DNA from: Moraxellaceae bacterium AER2_44_116
Lineage (GTDB): Bacteria; Pseudomonadota; Gammaproteobacteria; Pseudomonadales; Moraxellaceae
Direction of reading: 5' to 3'
NCBI GenBank assembly: GCA_006546595.1
Contig: VIAD01000003.1
Span: forward strand, 62,001 to 126,000
Length of the DNA stretch: 64,000 nt
Made by a program: the position numbers and the translations under genes. The stretch's first letter is position 1. Each line of letters begins with the position of its first letter. The notes under the pieces are model-generated. The model did no database searches and was not told the DNA's origin. It worked only from the letters and a program-made list of their open reading frames with translations. This document shows, piece by piece, positions 1 to 7,921 of this stretch.

Positions 1-2
1 CT

Positions 3-521
3 TATTTGGTTGAAGATTTACGTACATTAACGTTAATTGAGAATAAGCAATTCCGATTAGAATTAGAGAAAACCAATTTGCAACCAAGTATTTATAAATG
101 CTTGCAAATGTTTAAGGAGCGTTTTCAGGCTAAAGGTTTAAATGCTACTGTAAGTTTAACTGATGAAAGTATGCTGTGTGATATAAGACGCCTAGAGCAA
201 GTTCTAATCGCTTTCTTTTCAAATATCTTAAGGTATGCTAATTCTGGGCAATTTAAAATTACCACATTCACGACACAAGAACATTGGATTTTTATGTTAG
301 AAGATGAAGGCCCAGGTATTGATGATATTCATCTTGAGCACTTATTTAAACCTTTCTATCGATTAGAAGATTCAAGATCACGTTTAGATGGGGGTACAGG
401 ATTAGGATTATCTGTAATTGAAGCAATTATCGAAGCACATCAAGGTAAAATAAACTATTCGCAATCTAAAGCATTAGGTGGAAGCTGTTTTACTATACAA
501 CTAAAAATTAACACCATTTGA
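3..521 (+). CDS. Sensor histidine kinase, C-terminal part (5' end outside window)
   Basis: The frame is open to the left edge, so only the kinase core is visible. The first residues (LVEDLRTLTLIE) look like the end of the dimerisation/phosphoacceptor helix of a BaeS-like kinase, with the His itself upstream of the window. The ATP-binding HATPase_c domain follows: an N-box-like stretch (RRLEQVLIAFFSNILRYA), the G1 box EDEGPGID, an F box (LFKPFYR) and the G2 box GGTGLGLS. The canonical N-box Asn-x-x-x-Asn reads as F-F-S-N, so the Mg-binding Asn appears present at the second position only; this is a reading by eye. By family it autophosphorylates and signals to a response regulator, which is probably upstream and out of view. 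The gene ends just before an insertion sequence remnant. Confidence 0.85.
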   Translation, partial: YLVEDLRTLTLIENKQFRLELEKTNLQPSIYKCLQMFKERFQAKGLNATVSLTDESMLCDIRRLEQVLIAFFSNILRYANSGQFKITTFTTQEHWIFMLEDEGPGIDDIHLEHLFKPFYRLEDSRSRLDGGTGLGLSVIEAIIEAHQGKINYSQSKALGGSCFTIQLKINTI

Positions 522-572
522 AATCATTAAGCTGCAATTCCCGTGAGAAAATAACTCAGTAACAATTTCATG

Positions 573-1103
573 GGCTTTGTTGCACAAATGGCAATGTATT
601 GAGTGATTCTGTAAAATGTCGTGATGACGACGTATAGCCCAGCGAAATATCGCACTACCAATTGGCCAACCTACAATTCAGCCTTGAAATCTCGCGGCTC
701 ACTGATGCTTTGGATAGACAAAGAGATGTCGTTGTAGTGGCAGGGTGAAGCAGCAGGAAAGCGAGGCCGTATCATGACGTTTAGTGATGCCGCCATTCAA
801 TTTTGTCTGACTATCAAGGGATTGTTTAGTCTTCCATTACGGCAAACAACAGGGTTTGTTGAAAGTCTACTGCGCTTAGCAGGTTTATCATGGCCTGTTC
901 CTGATTACAGTACGCTGTGCCGTCGCCAAAAAACCATCACCGTTGATATTCCTTATCGCCCTAGCGAAAAAGGCTTGCACTTATTGGTGGATAGTACAGG
1001 GATTAAAATGTTGGGTGAAGGTGAATGGAAGCGTAAAAAACATGGCGCAGAGTATCGTCGTCAATGGCGCAAAGTTCATTTAGGCATTGGTAATCGTCCC
1101 TAA
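573..1103 (+). mobile_element. IS5-family insertion sequence remnant (left end only)
   Basis: The left end reads GGCTTTGTTGCACAAAT at 573-589, the typical terminal inverted repeat of the IS903-like branch of the IS5 family. It is followed by the N-terminal half of the transposase. No matching right inverted repeat is visible before tRNA-Leu, so the 3' half of the element has been lost. The element lies between the kinase gene and the tRNA-Leu gene. Confidence 0.8.
624..1103 (+). pseudogene. IS5-family transposase, interrupted and 3'-truncated
   Basis: Reading from ATG 624 gives a recognisable IS5-family N-terminus (TTYSPAKYRTTNWPTYNSAL). The frame is broken by an in-frame TAG at 735-737 and resumes with AAGKRGRIMTFSDAAIQFCL. 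The conserved PDYSTLCRRQK and LLVDSTGIKMLGEGEWKRKKHG stretches are present, and the latter contains the first catalytic Asp of the DDE triad. Homology stops after KVHLGIGNRP at a stop codon, so the second Asp and the Glu are missing. With an internal stop and no C-terminal half, it cannot encode a working transposase. Confidence 0.85.
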
Positions 1104-1290
1104 AAATAAGCCATCGCCAGCATTCAGCTTATAAGATTTTTCTTCGGGTTTGGCGGTATCCGCTTGTCTGGCATGGGTAAGAGGCTTTCTGGTAGTCATG
1201 AAATGGCTCACGATATGGGTAAGAAAAGTTACCCAGAAAGTGACCCAGATTTTGTTCGGATTGGAGGGATATTATCGGACGCTATAAAAC

Positions 1291-1325
1291 AAGAAACCCT
1301 GCAATTGCAGGGTTTCTTGGGGTTT
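1291..1325. terminator. Bidirectional intrinsic terminator downstream of tRNA-Leu
   Basis: A perfect 28-bp palindrome spans 1291-1318 (stem AAGAAACCCTGCAA with its complement), followed on the + strand by GGGGTTTTTT. On the - strand it lies about 40 bp beyond the 3' end of tRNA-Leu and is followed by TTTT, so it probably ends that transcript. The 1104-1290 stretch between the IS remnant and this hairpin shows no convincing gene. Confidence 0.7.
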
Positions 1326-1359
1326 TTTAGACATCATAGGATGCCATAAAACAGTCAGT

Positions 1360-1444
1360 TGGTGCCCAGTAAGGGACTCGAACCCCCACGGATTTCTCCA
1401 CTAATACCTGAAACTAGCGCGTCTACCAATTCCGCCAACTGGGC
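1360..1444 (-). tRNA. tRNA-Leu (anticodon CAG)
   Basis: On the - strand the molecule starts GCCCAGTTGGCGGAATTGG and ends with an encoded CCA (1360-1362). The acceptor stem pairs GCCCAGT with ACTGGGC. The anticodon loop is TTCAGGT within the stem CTAGT/ATTAG, giving CAG, which reads CUG leucine codons. A variable arm (TAGTGGAGAAATCC) of class II type and the T arm GGGGGTTCGAGTCCC are present. The arrangement matches bacterial tRNA-Leu closely. Confidence 0.96.
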
Positions 1445-1513
1445 AATATGAACTTATACAGTCTAGCATAAGACGGCGCGTAAATTAGCGAGCTTTGTCT
1501 GTTCTGTCAATGA

Positions 1514-2467
1514 TTAGATAAACGCTTTGGCCAAATTGATGGCACTTAAACCACTAATGAGCACGCCAACAATAATCAACAAGCTTTTGGGTTGTAAATG
1601 GTGACATAACCATGCTGCTAAAGGTGCAGCAAACAACCCGCCGATAACCAAGCCTGCAATTAATGGCCAATTGCTAAATACGCTACCAAACACGGCAAAA
1701 GCGGTCGCACCAGCAATAGATAAAAAGAACTCCGCCGCATTCACCGAACCAATCGTCGTGCGAGGGTCTTGGCCTGTTCCCACTAAAGAAGTAGTAACAA
1801 CAGGGCCCCAACCGCCACCGCCAACCGAGTCAACAAAGCCACCTGTTAACGCCAATGCGCCAATGTGTTTTGGGGCTTCCTTACGCAATTTAATTTTTTT
1901 AAAGGCTTTACTTAAAATGTATAAACCCATGAATAATAAATAAGCCGAAATATAAGGCTTAATGACATTACCATCAAAGCTGGTGACCACATATGCACCA
2001 ACAACACCGCCTATCATTCCGGGAATCACTAAGCGATAAAACAAAGCTTTGTTAATATTGCCAAATCGCCAGTGAGAAAAGCCTGAAAATCCAGTCGTAA
2101 ACACTTCCGCTAAATGGACGGATGCCGATGCCGCCGCTGGCGGTACGCCTGATCCTAATAAAAAGGTGGTGGCGGTAAGGCCGTAAGCCATCCCTAATGC
2201 CCCATCAATCACTTGCGCGCCCAAACCCACGGCAAAAGCAATCCAAAAAGCATTACTTAAAAAGCCTTCTTGTAAGGCGTGAGAGTCGGGTGCAATTAAA
2301 AAGACAATACCAATCACTACCGACATTACACCAAATAAAATGGCAAAGGTTTTGATGAAGGTTTTGAAGTGTTGCTCATGCGTCACTTCGACTTCTAATA
2401 AAGGCAAGCCTTCGCGTTCGTGTTGTTGACTTTCGGGAGCATCGTAATCTAGGCGACGGATTTTCAT
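1514..2467 (-). CDS. TauE/SafE (TSUP) family membrane permease
   Basis: A polytopic inner-membrane protein of about 317 residues. The first helix comes after a roughly 40-residue cytoplasmic N-terminus (FAILFGVMSVVIGIVFLIAP), followed by the TSUP signature region FAVGLGAQVIDGALGMAYGL and a second, repeated half (GALALTGGFVDSVGGGGWGPVVT), the usual duplicated topology of the family. Family members export or import sulfite, sulfoacetate or other organosulfur anions; the substrate here cannot be told. ATG 2467 was chosen because the only longer start is a TTG at 2512 with extra sequence unlike the family. It is transcribed divergently from rnr. No sulfur-metabolism gene lies next to it. Confidence 0.85.
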   Translation of the reverse strand: MKIRRLDYDAPESQQHEREGLPLLEVEVTHEQHFKTFIKTFAILFGVMSVVIGIVFLIAPDSHALQEGFLSNAFWIAFAVGLGAQVIDGALGMAYGLTATTFLLGSGVPPAAASASVHLAEVFTTGFSGFSHWRFGNINKALFYRLVIPGMIGGVVGAYVVTSFDGNVIKPYISAYLLFMGLYILSKAFKKIKLRKEAPKHIGALALTGGFVDSVGGGGWGPVVTTSLVGTGQDPRTTIGSVNAAEFFLSIAGATAFAVFGSVFSNWPLIAGLVIGGLFAAPLAAWLCHHLQPKSLLIIVGVLISGLSAINLAKAFI

Positions 2468-2655
2468 AGTGAGCAAGTGTTGAAAAATAAACAGTTGGCG
2501 GACTATAAACAACTGTGCATCAATCTTAAAATAATTAGAAATTATATTTTTATGCTTTTTGGGAATATGGAATGAGTTTAATGCGAGCTAAAATAGTTAT
2601 CTTGCTTATTCTTTCGCTATGCTAAAATAAAAAATCAATAACAGTGAGAAAATAT

Positions 2656-5085
2656 ATGACCCAAACCCCATGGATCGACCCAAACGCCACCAACGAAGCA
2701 GAACGTTACGATAATCCCATCCCTAGCCGCGAACTCATCCTGCAAATTATCTCCCAACACGACAAACCACTGACCGCCGAACAACTCGCGGGCTTACTGG
2801 GTTTGCATGATGACGAACGCCAATTTGCCCTGCAAAAACGCTTGGGCGCGATGGTACGTGATGGTCAATTGTCTTCAGACCGACGCGGCACATATAGCCC
2901 GCTGAACGAAGACGAATGTAAACGTGGTTATGTGCAAGGTCATCCCGATGGTTTTGGTTTTTTAATTCCTGAAGATAAGTCAGGCGATTTATTACTGACC
3001 TCGAAACAAATGCGTTTAGTGTTTCATGGTGATGTTGCTTTGGTGCGCGTGGTCGGTTTTGACCATAAAGGCCGTCCCGAAGGTCGCATCGTCAAAGTCT
3101 TAGAAAGTAAAACCCAGCGTTTGGTTGGCCGTTATTTTGAAGAAAATGGCGTTGCCTATGTGTTGCCTGATAACCCGCGTATGACGCATGAAGTGGTATT
3201 GCAAGGCGATACTCAAGGCGCAACACACGGTCAATTTGTCGAAGTCAAAATTGTCAGTCAACCGAATCACCGAAGTCTAGCGGTGGCTGAGTTAACGGCA
3301 ATTTTAGGTGACCATTTAGCACCGGGTTTAGAGATTGATATTGCGCTACGCAATTTTGATATTCCTCATCTTTGGCCGAATGAAGTGTCTGAACAAGCGG
3401 CCAATATTTCTCCTCAAGTCACTGAAGCAGACAAAGTAGGGCGTGTCGATTTACGCAACTTAGCCTTAGTGACGATTGATGGCGAAGATGCCAAAGATTT
3501 TGATGATGCGGTCTATGCCGAAAAACGCGCAGGTGGCGGTTATCGTTTAGTGGTAGCGATTGCCGATGTCTCCCATTATGTCCGTCCTGATAGTCCTTTA
3601 GATATTGAAGCCAAACACCGTAGTACCTCCGTGTATTTCCCCGGTTTTGTCGTACCGATGTTGCCCGAAGTGCTGTCGAATGGTTTGTGTTCGTTAAAGC
3701 CGAATGTCGATAGATTATGTATGGTCTGCGATATGACCATTTCACGAGCAGGGCGGGTGACAGGTTCACAGTTTTATGAAGCCGTCATGCACTCGCAAGC
3801 GCGTTTAACCTACACCAAAGTCAGCGCATTGCTAGAAGAGCCAGAAAGCGAATTAGGCCAACAAGTAGCGACTGAGTTTCCGCATCTAATCAAGCCGATT
3901 CATACGCTTTTTAGTTTGTTTAAAGTATTACGGGCAAATCGTGAACAGCGTGGCGCCTTAGATTTTGATGCGCCTGAAACTTACATCATTTTTGATGAAA
4001 ACAAAAAAATCGATAAGATTTTGCCGCGCACCCGTAATAAAGCGCACATGTTGATTGAAGAATGTATGTTGGCGGCGAATGTCTGTGCCGCCGAATATGT
4101 GCAAAGCCGCAATCTGCCAGCGTTGTATCGTAACCATGAAGGGCCGAAAGAAGAAAAATTAGCGAAATTAAAAAGCTATTTGGCGATTTTGGGTGTCGCT
4201 TTTAACGCGAAAAAACCAACTCCTGCCGATTTCCAAGCGGTGTTGATAAGTGTTGCGGAGCGTCCTGATGCACCGATTATTCAAACGATGCTATTACGTT
4301 CGATGATGCAAGCGGTGTATAGCCCAGAAAATCTAGGCCATTTTGGTTTGGCGTATGAGGCGTATGGGCATTTTACTTCACCGATTCGTCGTTATCCTGA
4401 TTTGTTGTTACATCGGGTGATCCGTGAGAATTTACGCCATCCTGAAACACCACCAACGATGGATATGACGCAAATGTTGGCTTTAGGCGAGCATTGTTCG
4501 TTAAACGAACGTCGTGCTGATGAAGCAACGCGTGATGTCACCGCATGGTTGAAATGCGAGTACATGCAAGACCATATTGGTGATGAGTTTACTGGTGTCA
4601 TCAGTGCCGTCACGGCCTTTGGATTCTTTGTTTCGTTGACCGATATTTTTGTTGAGGGTTTAGTGCATATTCGCACCTTAGATGGCGATTATTTTAACTT
4701 TGACCCTGTCATGCACACACTGGTGGGTACTCGTACAGGCGTGAGTTATGCCATGGGCGACAAAGTGCAAATCAAAGTCGCAGGCGTCAACCTCGATGAG
4801 CGTAAAATGGACTTTCAATTATTAGGCAAAGTAGGCCAAAGCCGACGCATAAAACGTCCTGAGCCTGTAGTGGACGCGGGTAACGCGACACCGAAAAAAG
4901 CCAAAAAGCCACGCGCGAAAAAGCCCGATAATCGTACTGAAGCGCAAAAGGCTCAAGCGTCGACCACATCGAAAGCCGAGCCTAAAGCGAAAAAGCCGAG
5001 AGTCAAAGATCGGGCACGAGTGACTAAAAACAAAGGCAAACCTGTGAGAAAGCCTAAACCTGTTACGCCTCCCGTCGTGGAGTAG
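2656..5085 (+). CDS. rnr: Ribonuclease R
   Basis: A 3'-to-5' exoribonuclease of the RNB/RNase II superfamily that degrades structured RNA, rRNA fragments and mRNA. Domain order is an N-terminal helix-turn-helix (IPSRELILQII...), two cold-shock domains (around 85-230), the RNB catalytic core with VTIDGEDAKDFDDAVY near residue 275 carrying the metal-binding aspartates, and the HFTSPIRRYPDLLLHR signature near 575. An S1 domain (EFTGVISAVTAFGFFVSL) and a Lys/Ala/Pro-rich basic tail (last about 75 residues) that binds RNA and ribosomes complete it. At about 809 residues it is a normal length. ATG 2656 was preferred to GTG 2644 because MTQTPWIDP aligns with the family N-terminus and GTGAG lies upstream. 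No rlmB neighbour is seen; a small membrane protein follows 4 bp later. Confidence 0.97.
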   Translation: MTQTPWIDPNATNEAERYDNPIPSRELILQIISQHDKPLTAEQLAGLLGLHDDERQFALQKRLGAMVRDGQLSSDRRGTYSPLNEDECKRGYVQGHPDGFGFLIPEDKSGDLLLTSKQMRLVFHGDVALVRVVGFDHKGRPEGRIVKVLESKTQRLVGRYFEENGVAYVLPDNPRMTHEVVLQGDTQGATHGQFVEVKIVSQPNHRSLAVAELTAILGDHLAPGLEIDIALRNFDIPHLWPNEVSEQAANISPQVTEADKVGRVDLRNLALVTIDGEDAKDFDDAVYAEKRAGGGYRLVVAIADVSHYVRPDSPLDIEAKHRSTSVYFPGFVVPMLPEVLSNGLCSLKPNVDRLCMVCDMTISRAGRVTGSQFYEAVMHSQARLTYTKVSALLEEPESELGQQVATEFPHLIKPIHTLFSLFKVLRANREQRGALDFDAPETYIIFDENKKIDKILPRTRNKAHMLIEECMLAANVCAAEYVQSRNLPALYRNHEGPKEEKLAKLKSYLAILGVAFNAKKPTPADFQAVLISVAERPDAPIIQTMLLRSMMQAVYSPENLGHFGLAYEAYGHFTSPIRRYPDLLLHRVIRENLRHPETPPTMDMTQMLALGEHCSLNERRADEATRDVTAWLKCEYMQDHIGDEFTGVISAVTAFGFFVSLTDIFVEGLVHIRTLDGDYFNFDPVMHTLVGTRTGVSYAMGDKVQIKVAGVNLDERKMDFQLLGKVGQSRRIKRPEPVVDAGNATPKKAKKPRAKKPDNRTEAQKAQASTTSKAEPKAKKPRVKDRARVTKNKGKPVRKPKPVTPPVVE

Positions 5086-5089
5086 TGAG

Positions 5090-5344
5090 TTGTCTTGGCT
5101 GATGAGTATGGGTTTCGGCCTGTTATGGTTAATCATTGCAGGCAATAATGCTTATACTTTGTGGCAAGCACATCATCAGCATACCAGCACGTCCTTAACC
5201 TTGTTTATCGGTGGCGTGTTTGGCGCGTTGGCGGTGATTAGTTTGCCCTATCCCAATACCATTTATGCTTGTTGGTTGCCGATGCTGTTGGATGTGGGTT
5301 GCTTGCCTGCGGCATGGAAAATTTATCGGCAGACAGGTAAATAA
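5090..5344 (+). CDS. Small membrane protein of unknown function
   Basis: An 84-residue protein with two or three hydrophobic helices (FGLLWLIIAGNNAYTLW, LFIGGVFGALAVISL, YACWLPMLLDVGC), so an integral inner-membrane protein. It begins 4 bp after the rnr stop and is probably co-transcribed with it. The TTG at 5090 has a GTGGAG ribosome binding site 7 bp upstream, inside the end of rnr; an in-frame ATG at 5102 is the alternative. I do not recognise the family. It resembles small multi-helix proteins in general, so no function is proposed. Confidence 0.6.
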   Translation: MSWLMSMGFGLLWLIIAGNNAYTLWQAHHQHTSTSLTLFIGGVFGALAVISLPYPNTIYACWLPMLLDVGCLPAAWKIYRQTGK

Positions 5345-5422
5345 CCTAAATTTCAGTGGTCTAAGAGCCTTAGCCCGTAAGGGTTACGATTTCAACAATA
5401 GCTTTTTCCTGCCCTTTCTATA

Positions 5423-5443
5423 AGCCTGTGTTTTACACAGGCT
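5423..5443. terminator. Hairpin after rnr operon, possible terminator
   Basis: AGCCTGTG pairs with CACAGGCT around a TTTTA loop. A T-rich tract (CTTGTCTTTTTT) lies about 13 bp beyond rather than immediately after, so termination is plausible but not certain. It is the only clear structure between the small membrane protein and the ferritin-like gene. Confidence 0.4.
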
Positions 5444-5566
5444 ATATAGCTGCCCTTGTCTTTTTTATGAGTGTGTGTCTCTTAACGAACAGAGTTAGAC
5501 AATTGAACGATGGATAATGAAGAGATCATCCACCGTTATGATCCTTGCCACTATTAGGAGAGGGAA

Positions 5567-5854
5567 ATGTCTAGTGTTGGTTATCACGAGCCTGTAGAGG
5601 AACTGTCTGTTGAAACCCGCGATATGCATCGTGCCATTACCTCGTTGATGGAGGAGTTGGAAGCGATTGATTGGTACAATCAACGCGCCGATGTCTGTCA
5701 CGATGCCGATCTTAAAGCCATTCTAGAACACAATCGTAACGAAGAAAAAGAACACGCTGCCATGATATTGGAGTGGATTCGCCGCAAAGATCCCTGTTTT
5801 TCTCAGCAGCTTAAGCTCTATCTATTTGTAGACGGTGCTATTGCAGAAGAGTGA
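5567..5854 (+). CDS. Encapsulated-ferritin-type (EncFtn) protein without targeting tail
   Basis: A 95-residue two-helix ferritin-like protein. It matches the EncFtn family known from Rhodospirillum rubrum: METRxxHRAIxSxMEELEAxDWY near the start and HNRNEEKEHAAMILEWIRR in the second helix. The family's ferroxidase ligands (E32, E62, H65 in R. rubrum) correspond here to E30, E60 and H63; accessory E29, W36 and Y37 are also kept. Such proteins form annular decamers that oxidise ferrous iron but need an encapsulin shell to store it. Here the protein stops right after YLFVDGAIAEE, so the C-terminal extension with the encapsulin-targeting peptide is absent, and no encapsulin gene follows. The ribosome binding site AGGAGAGGG is strong. 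Two extra Cys (44, 77) are present. Confidence 0.88.
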   Translation: MSSVGYHEPVEELSVETRDMHRAITSLMEELEAIDWYNQRADVCHDADLKAILEHNRNEEKEHAAMILEWIRRKDPCFSQQLKLYLFVDGAIAEE

Positions 5855-5894
5855 GTCAAGGGAAAATTTGAGTCCAAACAATGTTTTTGCAAAA

Positions 5895-5922
5895 GTAGGG
5901 GCAAATAATTATTTGCCCCTAC
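5895..5922. repeat. 28-bp perfect palindrome of the GTAGGGGC repeat family
   Basis: The half-site GTAGGGGCAAATAA is followed by its exact complement. It lies between two convergent genes and may act as a bidirectional terminator. Related, less perfect copies start at 17290, 27075 and 61065, all beginning GTAGGGGCG or GTAGGAGCG, so it is probably one of a dispersed repeat family. Confidence 0.75.
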
Positions 5923-5932
5923 AAAATCAACA

Positions 5933-6409
5933 TTAATTAACGCTCGTCTTCTGCCAAATCGCTTGTACCTGTTCAGGCATCATACCGCGCCATGCATCTT
6001 CTAAAATATCCATGTCTTCTTTAGAGTGCGAGTCGCTTTCAAGGTCAACTTCTTCATATAACAGTTCACTTTGGCTAGAGGCAAAATAATAATCAGTGCC
6101 GCACTCGTGCCATAACTTACTCCATAATTCGAGCTTTTCACTTTCAAGTAAATCTTGCAGTACGTCCAACCACGCTTCGCCAAAAACACGCAAAATAATC
6201 AAATCATCGTGAAAAATTTTTTCTTCAATAAATAAGCCGTCAACATATTGTGTGGGTTCGTCGTCATCTTCTTGCAGGTCATCGACTTCGGCAATTTGTA
6301 ATAAGGCGTGTAATTCTTCCCACGTCACATCATCACTCAAGTTTTTGATTTTAGAGGCTAATTCGCTATCTTGTGTTCTAAAAACAACTTTGCCACTGAC
6401 TTCGCTCAT
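5933..6409 (-). CDS. Acidic hypothetical protein
   Basis: A 158-residue soluble, strongly acidic protein with Asp/Glu clusters (EVDDLQEDDDEPTQ, EEVDLESDSHSKEDMD) and no signal peptide or membrane segment. I do not recognise the family. The sequence looks like a compact cytoplasmic protein with mixed helices and strands; the central region (FIEEKIFHDDLIILRVFGEAWLDVL) may form a strand-helix core. The start ATG 6409 is preceded by a GGAGAAA-type ribosome binding site (TCGGAGAAAAATC on the - strand). It is convergent with the EncFtn gene across the 28-bp palindrome. Confidence 0.7.
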   Translation of the reverse strand: MSEVSGKVVFRTQDSELASKIKNLSDDVTWEELHALLQIAEVDDLQEDDDEPTQYVDGLFIEEKIFHDDLIILRVFGEAWLDVLQDLLESEKLELWSKLWHECGTDYYFASSQSELLYEEVDLESDSHSKEDMDILEDAWRGMMPEQVQAIWQKTSVN

Positions 6410-6591
6410 GATTTTTCTCCGAATAGTTATTTAAAGATGTTAGCAGATGGATGATGACAAGATGTGTTATTAATCAGGTCAGACGCTGTAATAGTTTGTA
6501 ATAACTACCGCTATTCTTGAAAAATCTTAGAAAAACAAATCCGCGAAGATAGCGTCATACCAAGTGGTATTACCGAGCAAGGAAAACGAAC

Positions 6592-7104
6592 ATGACTCTT
6601 TTATCTTCGACAAAAAATCGTACTAAGCCATTTATCTTAGGTGTGTTATTGGGTTGTTCCATCACATCTATCGGTGGCGTTTACGCAGCACTACCGATGC
6701 TTAATCAGCAATTCCCTATGATTGAACGCATGATGAGTAAAATGGACAGCGTGAAGCAACAGCTTAATCTGTCGTCATCACAACAATTGGTCTGGCAACG
6801 TGCAGCAGAAGCCTCTCAGCAATTGGCCTCAGCAACAAAATCGGATTTGACGGCATTACGCAGTGAAGGCCAACGGGTATTAAGCAAACGAAATACATCT
6901 AGTAGTGAGCTACGTCAGTTTTTCACCCAATTAGATACTAAACGTGATGCCAATATTGCCGAGCGTCGAGTTATTCGTGAGCAATGGCTAACGGTGTATG
7001 ATCAACTCACGCCAGAGCAACAACTGCAATTACGGATTGCCATAAAAGACGAGTTTGGCCGTGCCGAGCGGTTGCATCAACGTTTTGGCAATGATAAAAG
7101 TTAA
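6592..7104 (+). CDS. Periplasmic LTxxQ-motif (Spy/CpxP-like) protein
   Basis: A 170-residue protein with an N-terminal membrane-spanning or signal segment (FILGVLLGCSITSIGGVYA, about 15-33) followed by an all-alpha, Gln/Arg-rich periplasmic domain. It carries an LTxxQ-like motif (LTPEQQLQLR) near the C-terminus and an earlier LNLSSSQQLVWQ, the pattern of Spy/CpxP and periplasmic heavy-metal sensor proteins. Family members are periplasmic chaperones or negative regulators of two-component sensors. An OmpR/EnvZ-type pair lies 0.8 kb downstream on the same strand, so a sensory or stress role is plausible. No cysteine or histidine metal site stands out. A secreted repetitive protein follows 46 bp later. 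Confidence 0.75.
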   Translation: MTLLSSTKNRTKPFILGVLLGCSITSIGGVYAALPMLNQQFPMIERMMSKMDSVKQQLNLSSSQQLVWQRAAEASQQLASATKSDLTALRSEGQRVLSKRNTSSSELRQFFTQLDTKRDANIAERRVIREQWLTVYDQLTPEQQLQLRIAIKDEFGRAERLHQRFGNDKS

Positions 7105-7150
7105 GCACAAATCCAACGATTAAGACTAATAAAGTTTCAGGAGAAACATC

Positions 7151-7756
7151 ATGTTCAGTAAAATCATTTCAGCCTTGTTGTTAACAACCGCGGCAAGCAC
7201 TGTTTTAGCGTTTCCAGGCCCGAGTGGTAGTTTTCAGCAAAGTGGCGCGCATGGCGGTAGTATTCAAGGCACTCGTACGACAACGGCAACTAGCGCACAG
7301 TCACAAGGTTCTATAACTGGTGCGAAGGGGAATGGTGTCAGTGGCGAAGCCTCCTCGCAAAAATCCAAAGGTGGTAAAACGAGCTATACAGGCACCGCGA
7401 CAACAACGGGCGGTAAAAGCGCAACAGCGACAGGTTCGTATGTGCAAAAAGGCGATAGTGTTTCGGGTAGCAACGAAACAACCACGAGTGGTGGTTATTC
7501 ATCAAGCACCAGCTATGAAGCCAGTAAAGATAGTGCCACAGGCACTGCATCGGGAACGGCCACTACGACCACTGGCGGCGGTAAAACAGCCACCGTCACA
7601 GCCAGCGCCAGCCAAGGTAATGCTACGGCGACAGCTACGACAGGCACAGGAAAAACGGCAACGGTGACGGCCAGTGGTAGTCAAACGGGCGGCACGGTCA
7701 CTGGAACAACGGGCAATGGTCAATCCAAAACAGTGAGTTATGGCGATCAACGTTAA
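7151..7756 (+). CDS. Secreted Thr/Ser/Gly/Ala-rich repetitive protein
   Basis: A 201-residue protein with a clear signal peptide (MFSKIISALLLTTAASTVLA, cleaved before FPGP). The mature part is low-complexity and made almost entirely of Thr, Ser, Gly, Ala and Lys, with degenerate repeats such as GKTATVTASASQ and GKTATVTASGSQ and several (S/A)xTATTTGGK units. It has no cysteines and few large hydrophobics, so it should be extended or beta-fibre-like rather than a globular enzyme. The ribosome binding site is CAGGAGAAA. It probably shares a transcript with the Spy-like gene and sits directly before a two-component system. A surface, matrix or adhesive role is a guess only. I know no named family with confidence. 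Confidence 0.75.
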   Translation: MFSKIISALLLTTAASTVLAFPGPSGSFQQSGAHGGSIQGTRTTTATSAQSQGSITGAKGNGVSGEASSQKSKGGKTSYTGTATTTGGKSATATGSYVQKGDSVSGSNETTTSGGYSSSTSYEASKDSATGTASGTATTTTGGGKTATVTASASQGNATATATTGTGKTATVTASGSQTGGTVTGTTGNGQSKTVSYGDQR

Positions 7757-7797
7757 TTGGTAATGGCAGCTGTCGTTTTGAGCTTGCCAGTTCCATC

Positions 7798-7876
7798 CTT
7801 TGGAAAAGGGGGATTGAGGGTGATTTTCCTAACTCTGCAAATTTCCTCTAATCCCCTCTTTGCAAAAGAGAGGGGG
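7798..7876. repeat. Pyrimidine/purine-rich inverted repeat in the gap before the response regulator
   Basis: CCTTTGGAAAAGGGGGATTGAGGG at the left pairs imperfectly with AATCCCCTCTTTGCAAAAGAGAGGGGG at the right. Similar CCTCC...GGAGG elements occur at 14945-14980 and 58285-58314. It may form a hairpin that weakens read-through between the repetitive-protein gene and the regulator. It appears to be a dispersed non-coding repeat. Confidence 0.55.
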
Positions 7877-7921
7877 CTTCATTATTTTGGCTACATTCGT
7901 AAAGTAACAAGGATTTTCTCG

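Noticed and set aside
1164..1349. Short open frame between the IS remnant and tRNA-Leu
   Set aside because: It runs through the terminator hairpin, has no ribosome binding site and no recognisable protein features.
3419..3769. Antisense open frame within rnr
   Set aside because: It lies wholly inside a conserved catalytic region of RNase R; codon-shadow frame only.
5513..5531. Possible Fur box upstream of the EncFtn gene
   Set aside because: Only the first eight bases (GATAATGA) match; about 10 of 19 positions overall, too weak to call.
7320..7750. Overlapping open frames on both strands inside the Thr/Gly-rich protein gene
   Set aside because: The repetitive codon pattern keeps all frames free of stops; only the frame with a signal peptide and ribosome binding site is believable.
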